Source: Alsobacter sp964544365
GTDB taxonomy: Bacteria > Pseudomonadota > Alphaproteobacteria > Rhizobiales > Beijerinckiaceae
NCBI GenBank assembly: GCA_964544365.1
Contig: CAZJCW010000009.1
Span: forward strand, 1-37,382
Length of the DNA stretch: 37,382 bases
Direction of reading: 5' to 3'
Shown here: positions 8,420 through 16,271 of the stretch, one piece after another
Layout of the letters: the number at the start of each line of letters is the position of its first letter
Numbering within the stretch: the first letter of the stretch is position 1
Program-made: the position numbers and the translations under genes
The notes under the pieces: model-generated
Seen by the model: only the letters and a program-made list of their open reading frames with translations
The model's database searches: none
Told to the model about the DNA's origin: nothing

Positions 8420-9282
8420 GCGCGGCCGTCCATTCCCTTCCGTCATCGGGCTTCATGCGCCGCGCGATGCGCCACCCGAGCTTCCTCGTCGGGGCCACGA
8501 TCACGCTGGCCGTGGCGCTCATGGCGCTGCTGTCGTTCGCCTGGACACCGCACGACCCGACGGCCATCGAGATCGCGAGGCGACTGCGCCCTCCTTCCGC
8601 CGAGCATTGGTTCGGCACGGATCCCTTCGGGCGCGACACCTTTTCGATGATCATGCGCGGCGCGGTGACGTCGATCGCTGTCTCGTTCGTCGCGGTGGGG
8701 ATCGGCGCCGGGCTGGGCGTCCCGCTGGGCCTGCTGGCCGCCCAGAAGCGCGGCGGGCTGGTCGACCAGGGCATCATGCGCTTCGCCGACTTCGTCTTCG
8801 CCTTTCCGGCCCTGCTGATCGCGATCATGCTGCGCGAGGTCTTTGGGCCGGGCGCGATCAACGCGATGATCGCAATCGGCATCTTCAACATCCCGGTCTT
8901 CGCGCGGGTGGCCTATGGCGGCGCACTGCCGCTGTGGCAGCGGGATTTCGTGATGGCCGCCCGCGTCGCCGGGAAGGGGCCGGCCCGGATCACGGTCGAA
9001 CACATCCTGCCCAACATCGGCAGCCTGATCATCGTGCAGGGCACGATCCAGCTCTCGCTCGGCATTCTCGCCGAGGCCGCGCTCTCCTATATCGGCCTCG
9101 GCGTGCAGCCGCCGCAGCCGAGCTGGGGCCGGATGCTGTTCGAGGCGCAGACCATGATGGCCCTTGCCCCGCGCCTCGCCATCGCTCCCGGCCTCGCCAT
9201 CGTCATCACCGTGCTCGGCCTCAACCTGCTGGGCGACGGGCTCCGCGACCTGTTCGATCCCCGCCTGTCCCGGGAGCGCTGA
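8416..9282 (+). CDS. ABC transporter permease, DppC/GsiD type
   Basis: This is the second permease of the importer, 288 residues. Family features are the N-terminal membrane helix, the 'HWFGTDPFGRDTFSMIMRG' segment (the highly conserved 'GTDxxGRD' of DppC), and the EAA loop 'FVMAARVAGKGPARI..HILPN'. The C-terminus 'LNLLGDGLRDLFDPRL' is classical. The ATG at 8416 overlaps the upstream stop, with GGAGGGG at 8406-8412 as ribosome binding site. It is translated as part of a three-gene operon with the permease before it and the ATPase two bases after it. Confidence 0.92.
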   Translation: MSAAVHSLPSSGFMRRAMRHPSFLVGATITLAVALMALLSFAWTPHDPTAIEIARRLRPPSAEHWFGTDPFGRDTFSMIMRGAVTSIAVSFVAVGIGAGLGVPLGLLAAQKRGGLVDQGIMRFADFVFAFPALLIAIMLREVFGPGAINAMIAIGIFNIPVFARVAYGGALPLWQRDFVMAARVAGKGPARITVEHILPNIGSLIIVQGTIQLSLGILAEAALSYIGLGVQPPQPSWGRMLFEAQTMMALAPRLAIAPGLAIVITVLGLNLLGDGLRDLFDPRLSRER

Positions 9283-9284
9283 CG

Positions 9285-10892
9285 GTGCCGCTTCTCGACA
9301 TATCGGGGCTCGACCTCGCCATCTCCGGAACGCCGATCCTGCGGGGCGTGTCGCTCTCGGTGGAGGCCGGCGAGGTGCTGGGGGTCGTGGGCGAGTCCGG
9401 ATCCGGGAAGTCGCTGACGGCATTGAGCGTGATGCGGCTGCTGCCGCGCGGCGCCAAGGCGACGGGCAGGGTGACGCTCGACGGGTACGACCTTCTCGCC
9501 GCCTCCGAACGCGACATGTGCGGCCTGCGCGGACGGGCCATGGGGATGGTGTTCCAGGAGCCCATGACGGCGCTGAACCCGCTTCAGAGCATCGGCGCGC
9601 AGGTCGCGGAGGGATTTGCGCTCCACCTGGGGCTCAGCCGCTCCGATGCCGAGAAACAGGCGCTCGGGGTGCTGGAGCGCGTCGGCCTTCCGCCCGCGCG
9701 CATTCCGCCCACCCGGTATCCGCACGAGCTGTCCGGCGGGCAGCGCCAGCGCGTGGTGATCGCCATGGCCGTGGCGCTGAGGCCGCGGCTTGTGATCGCC
9801 GACGAACCGACGACGGCGCTGGACGTGACCACGCAGGCGCAGATCCTGCAATTGTTGCGCGGACTGGTGCGCGAGGACGGCGCCGGACTGGTCCTCATCA
9901 GCCACGACCTGTCGGTCGTGTCCGCAATGGCGGACCGCATCGCCGTGATGCGGGGCGGAGAGGTGGTGGAAACGGGCCCCGGCGGACCGGAGTCCTTTGC
10001 CGCCCTGACGCATCCCTATTCGAAGGCGCTGCGTGAAGCCGCGTCGCACGCGCCGACCAGACATCCGCAACCGCCCGGCGACGTGCTGCTGGCGGTCGAC
10101 GGAGCCGTCCGCGACTATCGAATGGCACGGTCGAATCCGTTCGCGGCGCCGCGCTTCCACCGGGCGGTCGACGGGGTGTCCTTCTCCCTGCGCCGGGGCG
10201 AGAGTGTCGGCCTCGTCGGGGAATCGGGATGCGGCAAGTCCACGCTGGCCAGAGCGGTCCTCGCGCTGGAGCCCCTGCAGGGCGGAACGATCCGCCTCGG
10301 CGGGCAGGACACCGCGGATCTCTCGGGAGAGGCGCTGGCGACGTTCCGGCGCCGGGTCCAGATGGTCTTCCAGGACCCTTACGGATCCTTCGACCCGCGC
10401 CATCGCGCCGGGCGGATCGTCGCCGAGCCGCTGCACCTTGCCGCCGATCTCGACGCGCCAGAGCGCCAGCGGCGCATCGCGGAGGCGCTCGTCGAGGTGG
10501 GGCTCGACCCGCGCGACGCGGAAAAGTACCCGCATGAGTTCTCCGGCGGCCAACGCCAGCGCCTGGCCATCGCGCGGGCGCTCATCACGCGGCCGGACCT
10601 CATCGTGCTCGACGAGCCGGTGTCCGCGCTCGACGTGTCCATCCGCGCGCAGGTGCTCGACCTCCTGGCGGACCTGCAGGCGCGCCTTGGGCTGACCTAC
10701 CTGTTCATCACGCACGACCTGACGGTGGTGCGGGCGATCACGGAGCGGGTGATGGTGATGGCGTCGGGCCGCGTCGTCGAGGAGGGCGCCACGGCGCAGG
10801 TGCTCGACTCGCCCGGCCATCCGGTCACGCAGGGCCTCGTCGAGGCGTCGCTGCATCTCGACCGGCTGCTGGCCGCGGCGCGCACGACCTGA
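9285..10892 (+). CDS. ABC transporter, fused double ATPase (DppD-DppF / GsiA type)
   Basis: The 535-residue product carries two complete nucleotide-binding domains. Domain 1: Walker A 'GESGSGKS' (36-43), signature 'LSGGQRQR', Walker B 'LVIADEP'. Domain 2: Walker A 'GESGCGKS' (312-319), signature 'FSGGQRQR', Walker B 'LIVLDEP'. Each is followed by a D-loop and a switch His ('LISHDL', 'FITHDL'). Fused ATPases of this class (GsiA, YejF) power peptide, glutathione or similar importers. The start is GTG at 9285, two bases after the upstream stop, with CGGGAG (9271-9276) 8 bases before. No periplasmic binding protein is encoded in the window, so substrate is unassigned. Confidence 0.93.
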   Translation: MPLLDISGLDLAISGTPILRGVSLSVEAGEVLGVVGESGSGKSLTALSVMRLLPRGAKATGRVTLDGYDLLAASERDMCGLRGRAMGMVFQEPMTALNPLQSIGAQVAEGFALHLGLSRSDAEKQALGVLERVGLPPARIPPTRYPHELSGGQRQRVVIAMAVALRPRLVIADEPTTALDVTTQAQILQLLRGLVREDGAGLVLISHDLSVVSAMADRIAVMRGGEVVETGPGGPESFAALTHPYSKALREAASHAPTRHPQPPGDVLLAVDGAVRDYRMARSNPFAAPRFHRAVDGVSFSLRRGESVGLVGESGCGKSTLARAVLALEPLQGGTIRLGGQDTADLSGEALATFRRRVQMVFQDPYGSFDPRHRAGRIVAEPLHLAADLDAPERQRRIAEALVEVGLDPRDAEKYPHEFSGGQRQRLAIARALITRPDLIVLDEPVSALDVSIRAQVLDLLADLQARLGLTYLFITHDLTVVRAITERVMVMASGRVVEEGATAQVLDSPGHPVTQGLVEASLHLDRLLAAARTT

Positions 10893-10961
10893 TTGTGCTG
10901 CTTGCACAGGTTGTGCACGATTGCCGTGCGATAGCTGCGCGACGCCGCCAGGAAACCCGCC

Positions 10962-11957
10962 GTGACGACCCCGCCTTTCCCCCGCCTTCCGTCCGTCTGG
11001 GACGGACCGCTCGGACCTCCGAAGGAGGGTCCGGGGCCGGAGGCTGCGCAGCGGCGAGGCGGGTTCCCGCGACGCCCGGCGCCCGCACCCGCCGCGGCTG
11101 CGGTGGTCGCACCCGAAACGGCGGCACCCGAACCCGCTGCTGCCGAGCCTTCCGTCGCCGAACGCGCTCCGGTCGAGGCTGCGGAAACCGAACAGAGAAC
11201 GACAAGCCCGGCCGGACTCGCAGACGCCGAGGCCGTCGCTGCACTCCCGATCGAGCCTGAGACCGGTGTGCGGGCCATCGCTTCGGACGATCCCGTGACG
11301 GTGCCTCCTGCGGCGGCTGCGGCCACGCCCGGCCCGCAGCTCGATTCGCCGTCCCAGGCGCTTCTGTCGGCGCTCGAAGCGGAGCTGCTGGGGGGCGTGC
11401 CTTCCGGCATGGGTGACGGCGTTCCCGCGACACCCGACACCGCCGCGTCGTCACCGCCGCCGGAATTGCCGCCGGAACCGTTGCCAGCCGCCGAGCCGGT
11501 CGTCCCCGTTGCCGCCTCGGACGATCGAGGCCGTGCCTCGGCACTGGAAGCCGCGCTGCGCGAACTCGATGCGGAGGACGAGTCGTCGCAAATGCTGGCG
11601 GGCCTGCCGCCACAGCCGCCCCTGGAACAGGAATCGCCGCGCCGGCCCGTGGGCGAGTTCCAGGCCGAGCCGGAGGACGACCTTCCGGACCCGGACCTGC
11701 CCGAGCCTTCGCCCGAGGCCTCGATGCTCGCCATCGCGGCGATCCTGGAGGAGGAATCGAACGAACTCGCGCTCCTCGGTCCGTCCGCGCCGAAGCCGGT
11801 CCTGCGACCTTCTCCCAAGCCTGTGTCGATCGCCGTTGCGCCGGACATCGCCCAGTGGTTCGCCGCCCGCGGCATCGACCTGGAGGGGAAGACCGACGCC
11901 CTGCTGCGCCGTTACGTCCGCGAGATCGACAAGCAGCGCAAGGCGCGACGCCGGTAG
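10962..11957 (+). CDS. Pro/Ala/Glu-rich low-complexity protein of unknown function
   Basis: This 331-residue protein is unrecognised. The first ~280 residues are dominated by Pro, Ala, Glu and Asp, with no signal peptide or membrane helix, and look intrinsically disordered and acidic. The N-terminus reads 'MTTPPFPRLPSVWDGPLGPP'. Islands with helical character are 'SPSQALLSALEAELLGG', 'ASALEAALRELDAEDES' and 'ASMLAIAAILEEES'. The last ~45 residues form a likely folded or binding end: 'IAQWFAARGIDLEGK' followed by the basic tail 'RRYVREIDKQRKARRR'. The GTG start at 10962 has AGGAAA a few bases upstream. The frame is long and codon use is native, so I believe it is a gene. It could be a scaffold or DNA/RNA-associated protein; nothing proves it. 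Confidence 0.65.
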   Translation: MTTPPFPRLPSVWDGPLGPPKEGPGPEAAQRRGGFPRRPAPAPAAAAVVAPETAAPEPAAAEPSVAERAPVEAAETEQRTTSPAGLADAEAVAALPIEPETGVRAIASDDPVTVPPAAAAATPGPQLDSPSQALLSALEAELLGGVPSGMGDGVPATPDTAASSPPPELPPEPLPAAEPVVPVAASDDRGRASALEAALRELDAEDESSQMLAGLPPQPPLEQESPRRPVGEFQAEPEDDLPDPDLPEPSPEASMLAIAAILEEESNELALLGPSAPKPVLRPSPKPVSIAVAPDIAQWFAARGIDLEGKTDALLRRYVREIDKQRKARRR

Positions 11958-12036
11958 GCCGGCGCGGACTTGAAGCGGGGCACGACCTCGACCACAGTGT
12001 CGCTCCCGCCGCCAGGCTTTCGACCCGAAGCGTTCC

Positions 12037-12804
12037 ATGTCCCTCGCCATCTTCGACCTCACCGGGCGCATCGCCCTCGTCACGGGCTCGAGCCAGGGGA
12101 TCGGCTATGCGCTGGCCGGCGGCCTCGCCCGGGCCGGCGCGCGCGTCGTCCTCAACGGCCGCGATCCGACCAAGCTCGAAACAGCCGTTGCGACGCTGCG
12201 AGGCGAGGGGCTGGCCGTGTCCGGCCTCGCCTTCGACGTGGGCGACTCGGCCGCGGCCGAGGCTGCCGTCGCGGAGATCGAGGCCTCCGTCGGGCCGCTC
12301 GACATCCTGATCAACAATGCCGGCAAGCAGCACCGCGCGCCCGCCACGGAGTTTCCGGACGATGCGTGGCACGACATGGTGCGCGCGAACCTCGACTCGG
12401 TGTTCTTCATGTCCCGTGCCGTCGGCCGGCGCATGGTCCCGCGCGGCCGCGGCAAGATCGTCAACATCGGCTCCGTGATGAGCGAACTGGGGCGGCAAAC
12501 CATCGTGCCGTACACGGCGACGAAGGGCGCGGTGAAGATGCTGACGCGTGGCCTTGCCGCCGAATGGGCGAAGCACGGCATCCAGGTCAACGCCATCGGC
12601 CCCGGATATTTCGAGACGCCGCTCAATGCCGCGCTGATGGCCAACGCGGAATTCAACGACTGGCTGTGCAAGCGGACACCCGCCGGTCGCTGGGGCAAGC
12701 TGGAGGAACTGGTCGGCGCCGCGATCTTCCTGTCCTCGCCGGCGTCCGATTTCGTCAATGGCCACCTGCTGATGGTGGATGGCGGCATCACCACCGCCGT
12801 CTGA
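12037..12804 (+). CDS. SDR family oxidoreductase, gluconate 5-dehydrogenase-like
   Basis: This is a classical short-chain dehydrogenase of 255 residues. The cofactor motif 'TGSSQGIG' is at residues 16-23, 'NNAGK' follows the fourth strand, and the catalytic set S146, Y159 and K163 ('YTATK') has the standard spacing. The overall sequence, including 'FDLTGRIALVTGSSQGIG' and the C-terminal 'HLLMVDGGITTAV', is closest to the gluconate 5-dehydrogenase/IdnO group, which interconverts gluconate and 5-ketogluconate with NAD(P)H. The SMP-30 lactonase-like gene 55 bases downstream fits a sugar-lactone/sugar-acid role. SDR substrate assignment from sequence alone is uncertain. Confidence 0.85.
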   Translation: MSLAIFDLTGRIALVTGSSQGIGYALAGGLARAGARVVLNGRDPTKLETAVATLRGEGLAVSGLAFDVGDSAAAEAAVAEIEASVGPLDILINNAGKQHRAPATEFPDDAWHDMVRANLDSVFFMSRAVGRRMVPRGRGKIVNIGSVMSELGRQTIVPYTATKGAVKMLTRGLAAEWAKHGIQVNAIGPGYFETPLNAALMANAEFNDWLCKRTPAGRWGKLEELVGAAIFLSSPASDFVNGHLLMVDGGITTAV

Positions 12805-12859
12805 GCAAGATGTCCAAGGCGCGGCAAGCGCCAGTCGAAGACCCGTGGAGAAACGCCCG

Positions 12860-13825
12860 ATGTTCACCGACAAGCCCAATGCACCCCAGCCGGCCTATGC
12901 CGACATCCACCCGACACCCTTCGAGATCCTCGACAAGCGCGCGAAGGGGCTTTTCAACGGCACGGCCAAGCTGGAGCGGCTTTATGTCGGGTGCCGCTGG
13001 GCGGAGGGGCCGGCGTGGTTCGCCGCAGGGCGCTACCTCGTCTGGTCCGACATCCCCAACAACCGCATCATGCGCTGGGACGAGACCGACGGCTCGACGT
13101 CGGTGTTCCGGCAGCCGTCCAACAACACCAACGGCCACACGGTGGACCGCCAGGGACGGCTCGTCTCATGCGAGCATCTCGGCCGACGCGTCACCCGGAC
13201 CGAGCATGACGGCACGATCACGGTCCTGGCGGATCGCTGGAAGGGCAAGCGGCTCAACTCGCCCAACGACGTCGTGGTGAAGTCCGACGGCTCGATCTGG
13301 TTCACCGACCCGGCCTACGGGATCGACTGGGACTACGAGGGCGAGCGCGCCGAGAGCGAGATCGGCGCCTGCAACGTGTATCGGATCGATCCGGCGAGCG
13401 GCGAGGTCACCCTCGTCATCGACGACATGGTTCGCCCCAACGGCCTCGCCTTCTCCGTCGACGAGGCGAAGCTCTATGTCGCGGACACAGGCGCCAGCCA
13501 CAAGGAAAACGGCCCACGCCACATCCGGGTCTACGACGTGGCCGGCAAGGGCGGCACGAAGGCCAAGGGCGGCAAGCTCTTTGCCGAGTGCACGGCCGGC
13601 TTGTTCGATGGCTTCCGCCTCGATGAAGCAGGCAGGATCTGGACTTCGGCGGCGGACGGCGTGCACGTCTATCATCCGGACGGCACGCTGATCGCCAAGG
13701 TGCACGTGCCGGAAGTGGTCGCCAATGTCTGCTTCGGCGGCCGCCACCTGTCGCGCCTGTTCATCTGCGGAACCACGTCGCTCTACAGCCTGTTCACGCT
13801 GGTCCGGGGCGCCAAGACCTACTGA
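12860..13825 (+). CDS. SMP-30/gluconolactonase/LRE family protein
   Basis: This is a six-bladed beta-propeller hydrolase of 321 residues. Metal-site positions of the family are present: E49 in 'RWAEGPAW', N136 in 'SPNDVV', N194 in 'RPNGLAF' and D250 in 'DGFRLDEAG'. These correspond to the divalent-metal and substrate ligands of SMP-30 lactonases. The expected activity is hydrolysis of an aldonolactone to the acid, which the adjacent SDR could then oxidise or produce. I chose the ATG at 12860, preceded by GTGGAG (12845-12850); the frame is open to 12779, but that part overlaps the SDR gene. No signal peptide is seen, so it is likely cytoplasmic. Confidence 0.88.
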   Translation: MFTDKPNAPQPAYADIHPTPFEILDKRAKGLFNGTAKLERLYVGCRWAEGPAWFAAGRYLVWSDIPNNRIMRWDETDGSTSVFRQPSNNTNGHTVDRQGRLVSCEHLGRRVTRTEHDGTITVLADRWKGKRLNSPNDVVVKSDGSIWFTDPAYGIDWDYEGERAESEIGACNVYRIDPASGEVTLVIDDMVRPNGLAFSVDEAKLYVADTGASHKENGPRHIRVYDVAGKGGTKAKGGKLFAECTAGLFDGFRLDEAGRIWTSAADGVHVYHPDGTLIAKVHVPEVVANVCFGGRHLSRLFICGTTSLYSLFTLVRGAKTY

Positions 13826-13850
13826 GGCTTCGGTCCGCCTTTCAGTCGCC

Positions 13851-13874
13851 ATCCCGGCGCACGGCGCCCGGGAT
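13851..13874. terminator. Hairpin between SMP-30 and P450 genes
   Basis: ATCCCGGCGC (13851-13860) pairs with GCGCCCGGGAT (13864-13874) over ten base pairs, with one bulged C and a 3-base loop. It lies between two convergent genes, 26 bases after the SMP-30 stop and 41 bases beyond the P450 stop. There is no T-tract. It probably protects or ends both transcripts. Confidence 0.42.
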
Positions 13875-13914
13875 CGCGGCACCTGTGCCATGTCGGGGAA
13901 GGGACAGGGCTCCC

Positions 13915-15327
13915 CTAGCGGCTCTCGAGCCGCATCGGCAGGGTGCCGCCGGGGCGCAGCGTGATCGTCGCGCGCGGATAGACGTCCTGCGGCGCTGTAC
14001 AGGCGAAGCGGAACCGGGGCAGGAGCGTGGCCAGCGCGGTCAGCGCCTCCTGGATGGCGAAGCTTGCGCCGATGCAAACCCTGGGGCCGACACCGAACGG
14101 AAAATACACATATCGGTCCACGGTCTCGCGCAACCCCGGAGCGAACCGCTCCGGGCGGAAGGCGTCGGGATCAGCCCAGAACTGGCGGTGTCGGTGCGAG
14201 ACGAACGGCGACGTGATGACGATCGTACCCGCCTTCACGTCGACCGGACCGAGCCGGTCATCCTTCAGCGGCATGCGGGGGATGAGCGGCGCGGGCGGAT
14301 AGAGGCGCATGGCCTCGTCGATCACCATTCGCGTTTCGACGAGACGTGACAGACGCTCCGGCGTCAGCGGTCCTTCGCCCGCCTCACGGCGGATCTCGGC
14401 GACGAGACGCTCGTCCCACCCAGGATTTTCCGAGAGCAGGAACAGGGTCCAGGCCAGGACATTGGCCGTGGTCTCGTGCCCGGCCGCGAGGAAGGTGACG
14501 GCGTTGTCGTAGACGAGGTCGGGCGGCAGGGGGCGGCCCGTCTGGGGATCGGTGGCGGTGAGGAGGCGCGTCAGAAGGTCGTCGGGCAAGCGGTCGGCCC
14601 CCTCGCGCGCCAGCCGGTCCCGGCGGCGGGCGACGATCCCGCCGATCTCCTGCCGGAAATAGGCGAGGACAGGGCGCGCGCGCAGCCGGTCGAGCGTCGG
14701 CACCCAGGACGGGAGGTTGAGATAGCTTGCCGCGTCCAGCCGGCCGAGCGTGTCGAAATAGGCGGCGATCGCCCGCGAGAAGGCGTGCGGATCGCCCACG
14801 GCGTCGGACGAGAAGGCCGTCCGGGCGATGACGTCGTAGGTGAAGCCGATCAGCGCGTCGTGCATGTCGACGACGGCGCCGCAACCAAGGCCAGCGAGGC
14901 GATCGGCCTCGGCCTGCGCCGCGGCCAGCATCTCCGGGAAGAAGGCCTCCACGCGGCGTGTCTGGAACATCGGCGCCGCGATGCGCCGCTGGGGTCGCCA
15001 ACTCTCCGAGGCAGCGATGAGCACGCTGTCGCCGAGGAACGGCCTGAGGCGCCGGCGCACCACGTCGCCCTTGTCGTAGATGTCGACCGCGTCCAGGAAA
15101 ACGCGCTTCACCATCGCGGGGTCGGTCACGAACAGGAGGTCGGGCCGAAATGCGCCCCCCTTCAGGTGCAGGAATGGCTGCTCGTAGGCGGCGACGGGCC
15201 ATGCCTCGATCGGATTTTCCCGCAGCGCCCGAAAGAACGCCCAGAATGGCAACTGCGAAGGCAGCGGTGCGGGCGCCGGGGGGCGGCGCGTAAAGGCCGG
15301 GGATTCGGCCAGCGCGGCGGCACTCAT
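13915..15327 (-). CDS. Cytochrome P450
   Basis: This is a soluble bacterial P450 monooxygenase of 470 residues. The I-helix oxygen-activation motif is 'AAGHETT' (G283-T287), the ExxR motif is E338-R341 ('DEAMR'), and the heme-thiolate loop is 'FPFGVGPRVCIG' with C418 as axial ligand. The K/L layout and 'RYVYFPFG' suggest the CYP4/CYP102-like bacterial group rather than the camphor type; this is by eye. ATG 15327 is preferred over upstream in-frame starts because GGAGGACAGG lies just before it and homologues start near here. No ferredoxin, ferredoxin reductase or fused reductase domain is encoded nearby, so electrons must come from elsewhere. Substrate unknown. Confidence 0.92.
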   Translation of the reverse strand: MSAAALAESPAFTRRPPAPAPLPSQLPFWAFFRALRENPIEAWPVAAYEQPFLHLKGGAFRPDLLFVTDPAMVKRVFLDAVDIYDKGDVVRRRLRPFLGDSVLIAASESWRPQRRIAAPMFQTRRVEAFFPEMLAAAQAEADRLAGLGCGAVVDMHDALIGFTYDVIARTAFSSDAVGDPHAFSRAIAAYFDTLGRLDAASYLNLPSWVPTLDRLRARPVLAYFRQEIGGIVARRRDRLAREGADRLPDDLLTRLLTATDPQTGRPLPPDLVYDNAVTFLAAGHETTANVLAWTLFLLSENPGWDERLVAEIRREAGEGPLTPERLSRLVETRMVIDEAMRLYPPAPLIPRMPLKDDRLGPVDVKAGTIVITSPFVSHRHRQFWADPDAFRPERFAPGLRETVDRYVYFPFGVGPRVCIGASFAIQEALTALATLLPRFRFACTAPQDVYPRATITLRPGGTLPMRLESR

Positions 15328-15453
15328 GGCATCCTGTCCTCCGGTGTCCCGTCCACGTTGCAGCCCGGCGTGAGGGTTCGCAAACACCGTATCGGAGCCT
15401 GTCATATAGGTTGGAAGCGGCGAGGGAGCACCCCGGGCGATTGCGGACATGAC

Positions 15454-15472
15454 AAAGTCGTGCCGCGACTTT
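15454..15472. promoter_or_regulatory. Perfect inverted repeat in P450 / ParA divergent region
   Basis: AAAGTCG (15454-15460) and CGACTTT (15466-15472) form a perfect 7-base inverted repeat with a 5-base spacer. It lies in the 242-base divergent region, upstream of both genes. It is a plausible operator for a dimeric regulator, but no local regulator gene is next to it. Confidence 0.3.
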
Positions 15473-15487
15473 CGCTCCGTTCGCCCT

Positions 15488-15524
15488 AAGGCGCCTTGAC
15501 GCGCTGCAACAAGGCGGGTCTGAT
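15488..15524 (+). promoter_or_regulatory. Candidate sigma70-type promoter with palindrome over the -35, for ParA-like gene
   Basis: TTGACG (15496-15501) matches five of six -35 bases, and 17 bases later TCTGAT (15519-15524) matches four of six -10 bases. Transcription would begin near 15531, giving a leader of about 39 bases. A perfect 10-base palindrome AAGGCGCCTT (15488-15497) overlaps the -35 and could be an operator. This is pattern matching only. Confidence 0.35.
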
Positions 15525-15569
15525 TCGGATCGTTGCGTCCCTTGGGGACGGGAGACCAGGGGGCAGTCC

Positions 15570-16271
15570 GTGATCATTGCAGTGGGCGGAACGAAGGGTG
15601 GGACGGGCAAGTCCACCGTCGCCACGAACCTCGCCGTGCTGCTGGCGGCGGCCGGCAAGGATGTCCTGCTCGTCGATGCCGACGAACAGGGCACGGCCAC
15701 CGACTTCACCACCATGCGCAACCAGTCCGGAGAAGAAGGCGCCGGATATACGTGCATCGCGTTGAAGGGGCGCGCCATCGTCACCGAGATCCGCCGGCTG
15801 GCCCCGAAATACGACGAAATCGTGATCGACGTCGGCGCGGGAGACAACGCGAGCCAGCGCGGCGCGCTGGCGGTTGCAGAAGTGTTCGCTGTGCCGCTGG
15901 CGCCGCGCTCCTTCGACGTCTGGACGCTCGACAAGGTCGCCGAGATGGTCGAGGAGGCACGCGTCACGAACCCCGACCTGAAGGCACTGGCCTTCCTCAA
16001 CAGGGCCGACGCCAAGGGCGGAGAAAACGACGCGGCGGCGGAGATCATCCGCAAGCAGCCGGTGCTGAAGTTCCTCTCCGTCGGGCTCGGCAACCGCAAG
16101 TCCTACGCCAAGGCTGCTACGGCGGGTCTTGCCGTCACCGAGCTCCGCCCGCGCGACGCCAAGGCAAGCGAGGAGATCGCGGCCCTGATGGACAAGCTCG
16201 GCTATGTGAAGGCCAAGAAGTCGCGCAAGTCAGCCACCCCGTCGACCACGCGCGCAAAGAAGTCCGGCTGA
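15570..16271 (+). CDS. Orphan ParA/MinD-like P-loop ATPase
   Basis: The 233-residue product has the deviant Walker A of the ParA/MinD/Mrp superfamily, 'KGGTGKST' (K9-T16, signature Lys K9), and 'VDADEQGT' as the A' motif. 'IVIDVGAG' (around residues 88-95) occupies the Walker B position. Such ATPases dimerise on ATP and position DNA, protein complexes or organelles on the nucleoid or membrane. The C-terminus is a Lys/Arg/Ser/Thr tail ('KAKKSRKSATPSTTRAKKSG') reminiscent of histone-like nucleic-acid-binding tails. The GTG start (15570) follows CAGGGGGCAG. There is no parB or parS-like neighbour. The stop overlaps the next gene, a cyclic-nucleotide-fold protein, by one base (TGATG), so the two are probably made together. 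Confidence 0.85.
   Translation: MIIAVGGTKGGTGKSTVATNLAVLLAAAGKDVLLVDADEQGTATDFTTMRNQSGEEGAGYTCIALKGRAIVTEIRRLAPKYDEIVIDVGAGDNASQRGALAVAEVFAVPLAPRSFDVWTLDKVAEMVEEARVTNPDLKALAFLNRADAKGGENDAAAEIIRKQPVLKFLSVGLGNRKSYAKAATAGLAVTELRPRDAKASEEIAALMDKLGYVKAKKSRKSATPSTTRAKKSG

Noticed and set aside
9087..10907. A 606-codon minus-strand frame opposite the ABC ATPase
   Set aside because: The plus strand holds two complete ABC cassettes with all motifs; the antisense frame is a shadow.
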